Shown: positions 18,745 through 32,400 of the stretch, piece after piece
Position numbering within the stretch: position 1 is the stretch's first letter
Layout of the letters: the number at the start of each line of letters is the position of its first letter
Source: Enoplolaimus lenunculus
Taxonomy: Eukaryota; Nematoda; Enoplea; Enoplida; Thoracostomopsidae
NCBI GenBank assembly: GCA_030248215.1
Contig: JASANG010001110.1
Coordinates: 1-64,000, forward strand
Reading direction: 5' to 3'
Length of the DNA stretch: 64,000 nt
The notes under the pieces: model-generated
Seen by the model: the letters and a program-made list of their open reading frames with translations, nothing else
Told to the model about the DNA's origin: nothing
The model's database searches: none
Position numbers and translations under genes: made by a program

Positions 18745-21700
18745 GTAATATGTTATACAAGCGAACCACGACAGCCTGTGCATCTCAAATTATTTACCCA
18801 TATTTAATGTTAAATTTAGAATTTTACGATTTGCCCATTTAAAGTGCGCAAGAATTATATCCAACTGGCGATAGATGCCGTGCACGTTTGACAAAATTGT
18901 GCGCTCGCTAGATCTACCCCCGTACGGGTTATAAAACTGTGCCGATAACATGGGGATTTGTGATAATACAATGCAGTTTGATACAAGCGTCGCTAGCTGT
19001 TGATGTAAAAAATTATATATGTCGAAGTTAACTTTTTGAATGGGCTGAAATGTATTTTTGTCTCTTACTAATAGTTATCATAAATGGGTTTTTTGTTCTA
19101 CACAACGTTCTTTATTATGTTTAACAAAATATTAGTAATACGCATACGCATTGTATAGCTTAGATTTCCTTAATTGGGGTTGGGCCCACGCTTCCTATTT
19201 TCCCGTCTGCGAGATATTCCATCCGGTTGAATCGCCGGTTGTCAATAAACATTGAAGTTGCAGATTTTAACATAGATTCGTATATACCGAGGGCAGCAGA
19301 AATATTAACGTACAGAAAGTTTACTTTTCTTCCACCCAGAGTACACCATCATTCAGTTTTCCCCCCTAAGTAGTAGGGACATGCCGCTGTACTCGCCAAC
19401 AACCTTTAAGATCCCTGTATAGCATGTTGTGTACAAATCTGACATATGTCGCGTTCCAAGCATAAACAGTGTTTTATCAGTAGTATAAAAAATAATAATA
19501 TTAATAACATTGCTTGTTTTACAGTTGCTGCGATTACTGAATGTTCATATTTTAAAGTTGTTGTTACAATGTCTTGTGTTAATCGTCATTATTCTAAATT
19601 TGCCATTTTAAAATACGGTTATAGTCAGTGAGTAATGATATATTGTAATCTGTTGCTAGCATTTCAATAGTTCATTGGTGGCAGCAGGTTGATAATGTAC
19701 ACGCATCCGCTGTCGATAATTAACGTTGTTTAGGCTGAATCTAAGTAAATACTGTAAGACTGCGTGTTGCTGATAGACCCGTGGTAGTTTGTATACTTAC
19801 AATATCTTTCAATATATGTATTGATCTGTAGTCGAGTATAGTCAGCGAAAGTTTGTTTTGTTTCAACTTGACAAAATGTCGGCCCGTAGCCAGAGGGGGC
19901 CGAGTTGCGCTGGCACCCATAAGAATTATTAGCATAACTTGTAAAACGTATTCCAGCTGCATACCACGACCTACTGACAATTGGATCTGGCTACAGGCCA
20001 GCACGAATTGGTTGCCTAAAATCGCGCAACGTGCAGGATCGTTACAGCTATAATATGCAAAGTGGTATTTTTGATAATATTTGTTAAATAGTAATGGTCA
20101 TAGCGTTTGCACTTATTTCATAGGCTTTACGCTTGTTTAAATATTGGTACATAAATGTGTGTCAGTGTAGTATTTAAAATGTAATCACAATCTCAAAGTG
20201 GTGTAGTGAAAGCGGTGTTATTTGACAGTCTGACAGTGTTTAAATATAATGGCGGATTTGACCAATGAAATAAGACTTATTGTGGTATTGGCAAAATTAT
20301 TGTGAGTGGCGCATTGAAATTGCCGAACTTATCGGTGATAACAAAGCTGAAAGATTTACTACGGTGGGCGGCTTTTCATTTGAAAATGTGAACCGAAATA
20401 GCCATAACCAAAAGTATTGAAGAGTTTTTAGGAGTACAATTTTGCGGGAAATATGTTAGTGTAAGGGATCGACTGGATATTAATTGTAACAGAACTGGAG
20501 TCGTATGGAGAATTTTTTGCCGAAGCAAAATGTTAACCGGTTGCAGGATCTAAATTTGTACACTGTTGGAATTGTTTGAGTCGTGTAAAAATATATCCTG
20601 ATTTAAAATTAATTGTTGGCTGTTGGAGCAGTTTTATGATATTCGGGGTCACAACGGCAAACATCTGGTATCGGGTACTTATGTTTATACAAGAAACGCA
20701 TGTTGATACTTTGCCGGATATTAAACGAGAAACGGATGTCCGGTTGATCCCTGGTTAGCATGAACGCATGTTGGAACAGACTTGCAATGTTTAAATATAG
20801 CAGGCTATGACCGGTTTGAAAACTACCGGAGCTGGAGGTTAATTTTTCCGGTCCCGTATAGAAGCAAATAGGTATATTCAAATAAAAATATGTTGAATTT
20901 GCTATAACTTGAAGAGTAACTTTTAAAGTATTACCAAATATTCGAACTTGATTTTTTTGAGAAACCAATACTGCTTCAAGGTTGGAAATAAATTAAGCTC
21001 ACTCGGCGTTTTATGCAAATCCGAAAAATTTAAAAATCCTACCGGAGCTTAGATATGGTCAGTTTTATTCTTTATTCCTGTATATAATTTTAATGCCTAA
21101 TAAAGTGGAGTTTTATTGTAAAGAAACGTATTGTGGAATACAGAGCGGTAGGGACTGGTGAGACCAGATTATAGTCTCAAGGTTTACTTTAGTCTGATCC
21201 GCATCCCTCGCAATTTCAATTTTGCACGATCTGTAGTGACCCGAATAAGAGGGGGACTTATATTTATTTGGCCTCTGCAGAGGGTGCCCCCCTTGTTATT
21301 CGACTAGGGACTGTTACTTATTTTTGACCCACGCTCAGCCACCCTTCGTCACTGATATATATCCGGTGCTGCAACTATCCGTTGAATTAAACGTTTATTT
21401 GCCTTGCGTCAATAGCTTGAGCGATCATGCAAGGTTATACTCTGGAATGTATTTTCAAAATTTAAGTAAGCTTTAAAGTTTCAAACTACAATTATTCGGT
21501 CATGGAGTTATTTATGCAGTACAATTAGGGATAATTGACATTTATGGACTCTAATTAGGGTTTATTCGCTTACGAAAACGCACCAAACAAATAAATTTTG
21601 CGAAGCTATGCAAAATTTCAATACCGAAATTGCCGGAACCTCTAGCAAATATTTTTCCATAGCCGGTTATCGATTTTCTGCCGGAGCCGTAGGCAGTTTT

Positions 21701-21896
21701 CCGGTTCTCAGGATTCACATAAATCGGAGTTGTGTTACTGAACGTTTCGGATGAGTAAATAAGGAACCGTGAAATTCTCGTCAGTTACTTTCGAATTCAA
21801 AAGATTTCCAAAACAGTTTGAGGTGGCGTTGTTTTGTTATGAAAAAATTACGACCGTAAAAACGTGTTTTTCATATAAGAACGGAAAACAAACGAG

Positions 21897-22556
21897 CAGG
21901 GTGCAACCGGAATTATCAAATACCGGAACCCGAATGATAAAGAATACGGAAACCGGATCCGGTAAACAAAAAATACATGTTACCGGAAAAAAATCAATTT
22001 TAAGGCTATTTTATCGGTTTTAATTGTAAAATAGTTAATTGTTACCTATATTAGCGATACGAAGTAAATTTTTTACCTAATTTTGGTGCTTTGTAGATCC
22101 TCACTTGCAACAGAAGCTAAACTGTGAATTTCGAAGAATCTTAGTTAATTGAATGACGACTGACATTCTAGTTTTATTCTGAAGAGTCCGAAAATTGTAA
22201 TTATTAACCTGAAATTCATATGAAGGCGAGTGGAATAAAGTAAATGCAGTCAGCTCAGCCGTTGGAAACGGAAATGCATACGGTGTTGATTAGATGGCAA
22301 ATCAGTTTGTTGGTGAACGAATCATATTTGAGGGCGAATTTTTTGCAATCGAAAGCATTTGGAATGCCGAAATCCTTAAACAAATGCAGTAGCTGGGAAA
22401 CGTATTAATAATGCGGCCAGGTTTACTTAAATTTTTGAACGAGGAAAAATGTACAATACGGAAAAGTCCGGTGAAAGAATACCGGATTTATTACCGGAAC
22501 CGGATGGTGAAAAATATCAGATTTCCATTCCGGAACCGGAATTCCAATGCATCCTG
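21897..22556. mobile_element. M2 element, long variant
   Basis: It begins CAGGGTGCAACCGGAATTAT and ends GGAATTCCAATGCATCCTG, with dozens of CCGGAA/TTCCGG units in both outer thirds. At about 660 bp it is longer than other copies, perhaps through an internal insertion or because it is closer to a parental element. No transposase fragment was recognised. Confidence 0.65.
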
Positions 22557-23103
22557 CTTATTACTATCTATCTATCACAGGTGTTCCGGGCACCGGGACA
22601 GCTCTACTATCTGTCTATCTATCCTATACAAATACGATACATGCACTATAATTGTGTTCGCGGGGCACTGTTGTTCTCCGGTCAGAAACTGACCGGCTGG
22701 CCAAAGGTATTGGCCGGTCCAGTAATTGCTTATCACAGAAAAAGCTAAAAACATTGTAACATCATTAATTTAATATTTACAATCATATTTGTATTTCTAT
22801 TCTGAAACTTTTAGCTAAAATTTGAGATGCTGCCTACTGTTATCGTTATGGACAACGTTAAGATTGAATTACTAATTCAAACTACTTTGGTAGCAGTTGT
22901 ATTCTAGACAGCTCGTATGGTGAGATAAAGCGTAGAGTACTAAAGCCAACTGTTAATATGGCGGTATACTTTTTGACTGTTTGAGTGGTGTCCGGCAGCG
23001 CAATCAAATTGTCGAATGACACCGCGTAATAATTTTAGCGTCATTGTAGCTCGATCACTGTCCCCTGCAAAATGGACGCATCTCGACGATACGAGCAATA
23101 TTT

Positions 23104-23415
23104 CGATTGGCTGAGCCGTTTGTACGTGTTTGTACCGTAGTATTTTAATTTACTTCGATTGGCTGAGCCGTTTGTACGCCTTTGTACCGTAGTATTTTAA
23201 TTTACTTCGATTGGCTGAGCCGTTTGTACGCCTTTGTACCGTAGTATTTTAATTCACTTCGATTGGCTGAGCCGTTTGTACGCCTTTGTACCGTAGTATT
23301 TTAATTCACTTCGATTGGCTGAGCCGTTTGTACGCCTTTGTACCGTAGTATTTTAATTCACTTCGATTGGCTGAGTGATTTGTACGTGTTTATATCTTAG
23401 TATTTTAGTTCACTT
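23104..23415 (+). promoter_or_regulatory. 52-bp minisatellite (six units) with a CCAAT box per unit, upstream of copine
   Basis: Units start at 23104, 23156, 23208, 23260, 23312 and 23364. Units 1-5 differ at only a few bases; unit 6 is the most diverged. Each begins CGATTGGCTGAG; on the other strand this is CTCAGCCAATCG, which fits the known NF-Y consensus (CAGCCAATCR). The array ends 29 bp before the copine ATG (23445), so it covers the expected core promoter or 5' UTR. The 52-bp period is close to five helical turns, putting all boxes on one face of the DNA. Promoter function is inferred. Confidence 0.7.
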
Positions 23416-23444
23416 AATTGTAATATTAATGCTTAGCTTACACT

Positions 23445-26400
23445 ATGAATCAAGTATTTACTCCTGGTACGACGGCGGTGCCTGTTTCACAAGTCGAGCT
23501 TAGTGTGTCTTGCAGGTATGTTTTGAACTTCATTTTGTAAATCCGACGTTGCTTTTGGTTAACGGCCCTAAAGCTTAGGTTTCGAGAAACAATACAAGTT
23601 ATATTAAGTTTCAGTTCAGTAATATTCCATCTTGGATGTCATCGTAAGCTTGCACCGGGGTTTATGAGAGTTTTAGTATCTTTACATCCACGGACGCGCA
23701 GGTAACTTATGACAGTCGGTGAAAGACAACAGATTAAAGGGGAGGCATTGAAAAGTTAATTTTACCGCCGCTAATATTGAAACGTTTCTAAATAAAACGA
23801 CAATTTCAATCGAGTATAATAAATATTTTGCGTAAAAACTGCCTCAGCTATTTTTGGTACTCCGAACAAATGCCTCCAGCATGCCGCCCGAGGGCGGATT
23901 TTTGAACACTGTCTGCGTGCAATCGTATGACTGTTTACAGAAATTTGAGGGATCGTGATATTGCGTCGAAATCAGATCCGACTGTCGTCCTATTGGCGCA
24001 TGAATTTGGCCAATCAAATACGTTTTATGAGGTAATATAGAGCTTTTATATTAGTTAATGGCGCTTCAGTTGATAGAGAGTGGATGATTGTTGCGATTTC
24101 AGGCATTTACGTGACCGTGATTTATTTTCAAAGTCCGATCCGATGGTTGTAATGTCGGTTAAAGATCAAGCTGCGGATCGATATTATGAAGTGAATTTTT
24201 CTAAATTGTGGTTGTTGTTGTTGGTGTTGTTGTTGTTGTTGTTGTTGTTTTTGTTGTTGGTGTTGTTTTTATTGTGCGAAAACTTCACATAAGTGTTGTG
24301 TTGTTTCTTGTGAATACTGGTCGAAACACGGCAATGTGACGCGAGCAGAGTATTATGTTTATGCTCAAAACTAGCGAACATTTGCCCTCAAAACGTAAAT
24401 TTATTTCTCTGTAAAAAGTATATACCGTATTTTTTTGCCCAATAATAAAGAAAACAAACAGTGATTTTTTTAAGATGGTGATTAGTTTTTCAAAAAAATG
24501 CCCACGAGTAATGTTTGTCCAGATAAAATATTTTATGTCATGCTGGTTTTGTTCAATACCAATCGTAGCCAGAACCAGTTTGTCGGTAGGTCACGTTACG
24601 TAGCTGTTTGAAATACTCTTGGGTGTTAGCATGCACATTTTTGGTTATTGTCGCTTGCAGTTTATAATGATACGTTTGTTTTATTTACTGCAGTGTTCCG
24701 AAAAAGTGTGAGGTTTCTGATTTAAATTTCAGTCAATAAAAGTCTATAATCTCTAATTAAAGTTCATACATAGAAAATACTGTAAAATGCCGTGATTTAT
24801 GCTTAACACATTGCAGATTATAATACACATCCGAAACAATAAGCATTCTCAAAACAAAAATTTGTTGGAATGCTGCTGCCCAAAATACGTATCTGGGGCG
24901 TTCCATCTTTAATACATAGATTTATCGTGTGTTTTTTATTTTAGCATGGAAGAACAGAACAAATCAAAAATACATTGAACCCGAATTTTAGTAAAAAGTT
25001 TAACATCGATTTTCGATTTGAAGAAAATCAAAAGTTGAAGTTTGAAGTGTAAGAATCATTATTATTCTGTTTATAGCGCTGGCTTGCAGAAATTATTGTA
25101 CCATATTTTTCAGCTGTTTGGCTATGAAAACATATTGTTAACTTCTGATGAACAATTCGTATCCCGAAATTTTTGACGTCACAGAACCGGTTGCAGGATG
25201 CACTTAGCAATCCTTACCGGGTCCTCCACTGGTTTGAGAAAACCGCAGGATGTTGACTTGACATCCAACGGCTAATTGTAAGCTTAGCTAATTGTATGCT
25301 TGGCACTTCCTTATTAGAGCTGGTTTGAGTGCGTTCTGTGGTAGTTAGAGAACTTTCGCAGATATTTCGGGCGATGTAATAGTTTGTTTTACACAATTAT
25401 AACCTAATTTTATTAATAGCGGTGAATTTAGGCGATTTGAGGAATGTGATCAGTGAAATAATAATTTTAAGACATTCTAACTAGATACAGCCGAAGTTTA
25501 TTACTAATGCACTATTCACACGTGCACGTTTTTGCTGCGAGACCTTGCAGCTGGAAATTGTGCGCAGAACTTGCAGTTTTTCATCAGCCAATGAGAAAGC
25601 GGCTGCAATAAATTCAGAGAACTTGCATGATTATTTACTCATGTGAACTAAATTTCTAGCTATGATTTTTAATGAATTATTTGCAGCTGCAAGTTTTCGA
25701 ACGGAATTTCGGACAAAACATGCAAGTTCAAGTTGCAGCTGCAAGTTCTCGTAGCAAAAACTTGCACGTGTGATTAGGGCTTTAAGTACCCTATTTGTTT
25801 ATTATCTTATTGGCTTAATTGTTGGTAGACTTAGTTTTAGAGTTAGTTCACATTCGAATATGAATGCATATTTATTCTCATTTTTATTTGAAAAATAATT
25901 TCGATTAGCATCTCTTACGCAGTGGCGCAACAGCCGGGGAGGGGGTAGGGGCGACTTACTATTTTTGAGTTCAGATATTTTTTATACTAGCGGAAACCCA
26001 GGCTATATCCTCAGATGCGTATAGAATCTATCATCAGTTAGTGATAGGTTTTCAAACTGATGAACATCTGCAGTTGCAAATCTCAAAATTGGTACAGAAG
26101 TAGGGCAAATCAAATGCAAACAATGTGCTGAATTTCGAATCTAACAATGCGCCTATTCACAAGTTGCAGGACCTATCACCAACTGGTGATATGTGCTACA
26201 CACATTTTGAGAATATATGCTCTAAATTATGAAAAAGAAAAATTTTGATGAGAAATGGTAAGTGACCTACTGTATAAATTACTAATATTACAGTTTTGCG
26301 TCTGTCCACAATTATATCTTAAGCCCAATACCAGCCCTCCACCCTCGTTTTTGGATCAACTGTTGCGCCTATTGTATTTATTTTAGTTCTAATACATGTA

Positions 26401-29400
26401 ATTATTTATTGGACAATTTCGATATACGTTTATTTATAGTGTAGTATTTTGGTTTTGTCTAAAACTAGAATTTACATAGTATTGCAAGTAACACTAGATG
26501 TTGTTTCAGATACGATGTCGATAGAGAAGGAGGCCGGTTGGATCAACAGGTAAATCATAAAAGATGTAATCACAAATAGCACTCTTATGTACGTTTCGTA
26601 CTGCGCTAATGGTTCATGATCACTGTTTAAACAAGGGTATGTAAATGGTTTTACATTCGTGTATGAACGAATACACTGATGGCGGGTAAAGATTGTGCAG
26701 TCAAAAATAGTTTCTATGAGAGATATTTCTGGTTTGGATGAAGCAGACTCGCGAAATATGTCAAGTAGCAAGAGAATGTTAGTTGCGGTTAGAATATAAA
26801 CTGAGCCTTTGTTATCGTTGATTCCTTTGGGTTTCTATCGCTGTATTAGGATATACTTACGTTACTGGAAAGGTAACTTGTATGCTTTTGTCCTATAAAG
26901 CCACTTGTGCTTGTTAATATACTTACATTAATTAAGTTGATTATTGTTTAGGATTTTCTTGGAAGATGCGAAATTACATTGGGTGAGATTATGGGATCTG
27001 CGGGATCGGCAGTTCATCGACAGTTATCGTAAGTAGACAGTTATTTTTGGCTTGCCAATACGCTGTTAGCAACTGGACTTGTTACAAAAATGTTAGAGTT
27101 GACCAAATTATTGTGTTATTGGCTATTTTGTAGTGTACCAGTTGTAATCGGAACATCATTGAACCAAGGGTGATCCCCATAGATCCGAAATCAACAGTTG
27201 TGGCGAAAATTTACAGAATAATTTGATATTATTTTTCCAATAGTTTGTTCATATTTTGTTGATTAAAATGACTTATTTGCTTGTTCATAAAAAAACTGTT
27301 GTAACTGTAGTTTGGATTTGTGCGCATCGCTGATTTCTTAATATTTTAGTGGATTAAGTGGAGCCCAGTGTGGAAGTATTATAATCGTAGGTGAAGAAAT
27401 ATCCGGTAATAAGGTGAGTTTAGGTTTTAAGCTTTAATATTGTTGTTTACATTTTAATTGAGGTAGATTTGGTGTTACGTCAAATCAACATCTGTTTTGT
27501 ACTTTTATGCTGAGTTGTTTAAATTTAGCATCAATATTATTCAGTTTGTTCCTTCAGTTGATGAGAAAGCACTATTATCCGGACTGTTTTTGGTTTTTGG
27601 CTGAAAAGTATTTTTCATCGCTAATGTCTATTATAAATGGAGTAGGAAATATAATCTAATTTGTCCAGGTGATAGTGTAAATTTTGGCAATTTTTCACCG
27701 TAAAGATTTTGCGGCAGGAGTAAGAGGGTGGCGCTATACTTTTTGACAAATTTAAGCCGTCCCAGGGCCGTCCGGTGCTAAACACCCGTGAATTACCGGC
27801 ATTGTACCGTATAAGTTGCCAAATTTGTTCTTTTGTTTCTTACAGTCTTGAATCTGTTATCGCTTTGTGATACGACATTTCAGGAAGTGTGTCATTTTCA
27901 ATTGAAAGCGTTAAAGTTGGACAAGAAAGACTTTCTCGGGAAATCAGACCCATTTCTGGAATTTCATAAGTTAAACCATGATGGAAGGTACGTGTTGTCA
28001 ACTTGTAACTGGAAGTTGTGACTGCGTTGCGATTCTAAAAGAATTTCATCATAGGTTGCCATCGGTTGCATATTTGATTACTTTCCTATTACAACAGATG
28101 TATCTGTGTGCTGGATGTATATAATCAAAGAGTTCTAAAAATAATTGTGGCTCAGTTCGGCAAATATTTTTGTTTATTGTGTGTGGTATTTGTGTTTAGT
28201 TTACGATTGAATTTTATTTTTGATTTTTTTTCAGCAAGATTTTGGCTCATCGGACACCGTATCTAAACAACACGCTTAATCCAGTATTCAAACCGTTTAA
28301 ACTGGCGCTCAGACGATTTTGTGATGGTGATCAGAACAGGTAATAGGTTTTAGTTTTCGCAGGTTATTTACGTTTGTTTATGATCACTTCTGAGTGATGT
28401 ATAATATAGAGTGGCAGCGAACCCACGATATCACCGATTCCGAATCAGAATTTTGTCTTCTAGAAGTCGTTTTTGTATAAATAAGTGCTGTATCAAGTTA
28501 AACCGTAGCCGTTTGACATGCTGACTTAGGAAGCCGAATCTTTTGCGCATAGCATGGTATAATTTTGCTAATATTTTACGTCTAAGTCTTCAAATTATTG
28601 GTTGCCCATCCAATTTGATGGGAAGGCCAGCAGTACCGGCTTACTGTGACCATGATACTACGGCAAGCGTTATCTGGTGCTTCTCAATATTACAGGCCGT
28701 TTCATATAGATTGTTTTGATCACGACAGTGACGGCAGGTTAGTAGTAGCAAGAGTGGATGATGTCCACCTTGCAGAATAGTGTGCAACTGCTTGGGCTGT
28801 GCATGGTACTAAATGTACCAGCACGCGTTGCATTTTTGTTCGACCCCCCCCCCCTCAATCGGGGGGGGGGTAAGCAAGAGATTAACAATAAAGTATGCTT
28901 CAGTACACCTACCCCCCTTAAACAAGGGGGTTTTACAGTTTGCTTCTAGCATTACTACGATATACAACTGCATACAGACCCCCTAAACAAGGGGGTACGC
29001 CAAAAACGCAACGCGTGCCGGGTACATTCTTTAATACACAGAATGTACCCAGTTGCACACTCTTGTTATAAATGAGTGATCATCCACTCTTGGTAGTAGC
29101 AAGACTGGATGATAAAACACGAGTGGGCAACGGGGTACATTGTGTGTACAAAAGAATGCACAAGCGCACGTTGCGTTTTTGGCTTACCCACCCGTGTATA
29201 GGGGGTCCGTTGGTCTGTATACAGTTTTCTATGGTACTCTCCAGCAAATGATAACCCGTCTGTTTAAGGGTGGGGTTGCAAGTATTACGATAGCATTGAC
29301 CTTCCCTAAACAAGAGAGTCGAACAAAAACGCAATGCCAGATGGTACATTTTGTGCCGCACGAAATATGGCAGTTGCATACTCTTGTTAAAGAGTTATCA

Positions 29401-32400
29401 TCCACTCTTTATACTAGCAAGTAATAGTCGATGATACACAGTTCAATAAAAGTATGCAACTGGTGAACGTTCTTTGTAAAAACAAATGTACCCAGCGATT
29501 CTTGTGTTTTTATTTGACTCCGTTTATTTATGGGCGGTTCATTATGCGCGAACTTTTAAAATTTAGTGTGCTGTACACGGTCCAAAAACTCAAGAACACT
29601 TCGTTTATAGGTGGATATCGACCCCCCTTCAAAGCAGGACGAGTAAGGGTGCTGTTATACTTCTTGTCGTACGGCGCCGGACGTCGCCGCATGTCAAAAA
29701 ATTTTGTTTACAAATTTGTATGATGTTCCATAAGTTAATTAAAAGTAGCGCAACCGCGAGCGCTAATACTTTTAGTACCGTGCGGGTTTTGGTAATTTGC
29801 ATACTGTTGTCGTAGTTATCCTCGGCTATTGGTAATAGGTTGGTTATACCAAGAGTCGATAATGGTTTTAACAAGAGTGTGCAACTGGGTACATTCTGTG
29901 TACAAATGAATGTACCAGGCACGCGTTGCATTTTTCCCTTACCCCGCTCATTTCGGGGTGTTGAAACCTTGAACGCAGGCAAATACTGTTGCGATACACA
30001 ATGCAAACATTGTTCGATTGTATTCTTGATTTAGGTTTAACTGAGTTCTATGTGCAGTTGACCCCCCTAAATAAGGGGGGTATGGGTAAAACGCAACGCG
30101 CGGTGATACTTTTTATGCCACGCGTATTTTTGGAAGTTGCACACTCTTATTATCGACTCTTGGTTACACTATGATCGGTGCAAAATGATACAACCGGAAC
30201 TCCGGGTTTGGTTCAAGTTTTGTTAATGTTTGAGGTAACATATTTTTCGACATGGAACCTTGTCGTACAATAGTAAAATGTTGATAGTTTAAAAAAATGT
30301 CTTTGTTATTACGTTTTTCAGTCACGACTTCATTGGTTCTTGCCGTACATCGCTTAAACAGTTCATTGAAGCGCAAAAGTCACAAGTTGGTATTGATGTA
30401 AGTTTGAACTATTTTTACTTGCTCTAAAATTGCAGTATAAGGTTATGATAGTTGTTTATCGCGGGGCGCCGTCCGTGTCGTCTAGCGCAGTACGATGGTT
30501 CGCACATTCTTCGTCACGGTGGCTTCCTACATCTGGCGGCACTGGAAGGCATTAAAATAACCCAAAAAAGCATAGCGCAACCGTTACTGCTTTATGGAAC
30601 GGTGCATTTAAGTCGAAACAAATAAATCCAAGTGGACACTAATGTTCGCTAAAATTATTGAGCTGTGGTTTTACACAGAAATTAATAAACGCAAATTATT
30701 TCAATTTGTGTAACAGCTTAACGGTGTTTTTGAACTTAATTAATTGCATAGTATGATGTATAGTTTGTATAGTATGTGTTATTGGCTGGGTTTCTGAAAC
30801 TCTACTTAAGTATGACTTAGTACTTAAGTATATGCTAAGCAATTACTTAGCCATTGTGTCGTTTTTAAAAGCGTACTTCAGTTAACTGAATACTTAAGTC
30901 ACTGACTAAATTTGATATATTATAGACTAACCGTTCGGTCATATTATCCTTGGTCTAATTACAATTGTTAACTCGTGGTACCTCCTTAATATATAGCAAA
31001 ATAGTAGCTTGTTTGTTGTGATCGTTTCTCACATCTGGCGTTTATTTGTTTTTGCAGAAAAAGTTAAGTATTTACTTCACTCGGTAACTTAAGTAATTAC
31101 TTAAGTAGTATAACTTATGTAAATACTTAAGTATGATTTTCGAAACCCAGCCATTGTCTCTTGCATGTAAAATATTACTTAGAAACGACACATCTGTACC
31201 GCTTTGGGTGTGAATTCAATGTTGATGATTAATTTTATGTTGAATAATGTTTTTGAGTGTAGTTTTAGCTCATTAATCCGAAAAAACAGACGAAGAAACA
31301 TTATAAAAATTCTGGCCAGGTGAGTGATGTATTTTTTGGGTCGTTTCGGTTTAGGTTACATGGAAACAAGTTAAGTTAGTAAAATGAGTTTATGTCTGTT
31401 TCCTCTGAAAATCCCAACTGCAGAGAATGTATGCTTTAAGAATCCTGAGCAAAGAGTAACATAATTTGACAGGATTCTGGCGTTTATATAAGTTTGTGGA
31501 ACTGAGTGTAGACTGTTTTGTGCTATATTGACACAGTATAATATAGACGTTGTTATGATATGGTTAATGCAGACACAAATATCGCTAGTGTACGTATGTA
31601 GTGCCGACCCACAATTCATGTACGACGGTAAACCTGGGTGGATTATAAATTCGTCAAAGCGTAAGTATTGCTTATGGGCTTGTTTTTGGAAAAATATGCA
31701 AGACGTCAGCCCGGTGTGAGCGGTCTATTATAGTGGGATTCGGATCTGGGGGCCCCTTTTCGGTCCTGTTAGCAAGCCACAAAGATTAATTATTCTGTAC
31801 ACGAAAATGGGTTAAATCAAAAGCGTTTTGCGCAACTGGTATTTTGCTTACAATTTTATAGCTGTTTGTGATGCAGTGTGTTGTTAAAGAAGAGCATACA
31901 TTCCTAGATTACATTCGAGGAGGGTAAGCGTTGAATTTGGCCCGAAGCTTTTTGTATCGCTCCTGTGCAGCTTATCCAGGTTATAAAACAGTTTTATGAG
32001 CCAGCCTAGTGCGAGCTTTGAGTTTGTTGATCAATGAAAAATAAATTAATTACTCTTTCACTTTGAATTACACGCCTAAATTGCGATCTGGTGTCGTTTT
32101 GTTTGCTATTTTCACTGCGATGGGTTTTTTATTTAGTGAAAACAATGTCGTAACGCACATTGTTACGTGAGATAATTCTAATACAACCAGAATTATATAC
32201 CACTGTATTTATTTTTATTGTGTATTTGTACCAGCGAATACAAAAATATAACAAAAACAAGTATAATTATGGCAACACACATCGTACTCATGTAGCAAAA
32301 TACCCTGCACTAGGAATTTGCGCTGTACAGATGCAAAGTGTGTGTTGTTTTAGTACTCAACTCAATTTCACGGTCGCAGTCGATTTCACAGCGTCGAACG

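Larger units (their letters stand above)
18007..23103. other. Intergenic region between the NEMO/optineurin-like gene and copine
   Basis: No gene is recognised. It holds an M5 element (18359-18744) and a long M2 copy (21897-22556). Near 21130-21300 is a palindromic patch (GGTGAGACCAGATTATAGTC) followed by a repeat shared with about 43150 (AATAAGAGGGGG). Near 21540-21600 is another copy of the GGACTCTAATTAGGG repeat seen at 740-1240. AATAAA at about 19236 is a possible poly(A) signal, far from the stop at 18006. Short frames here (at most 119 codons) lack coding character. Confidence 0.55.

Noticed and set aside
23104-23415. CRISPR-like array
   Set aside because: The repeats are contiguous 52-bp units without unique spacers, in a eukaryotic genome; this is a minisatellite.
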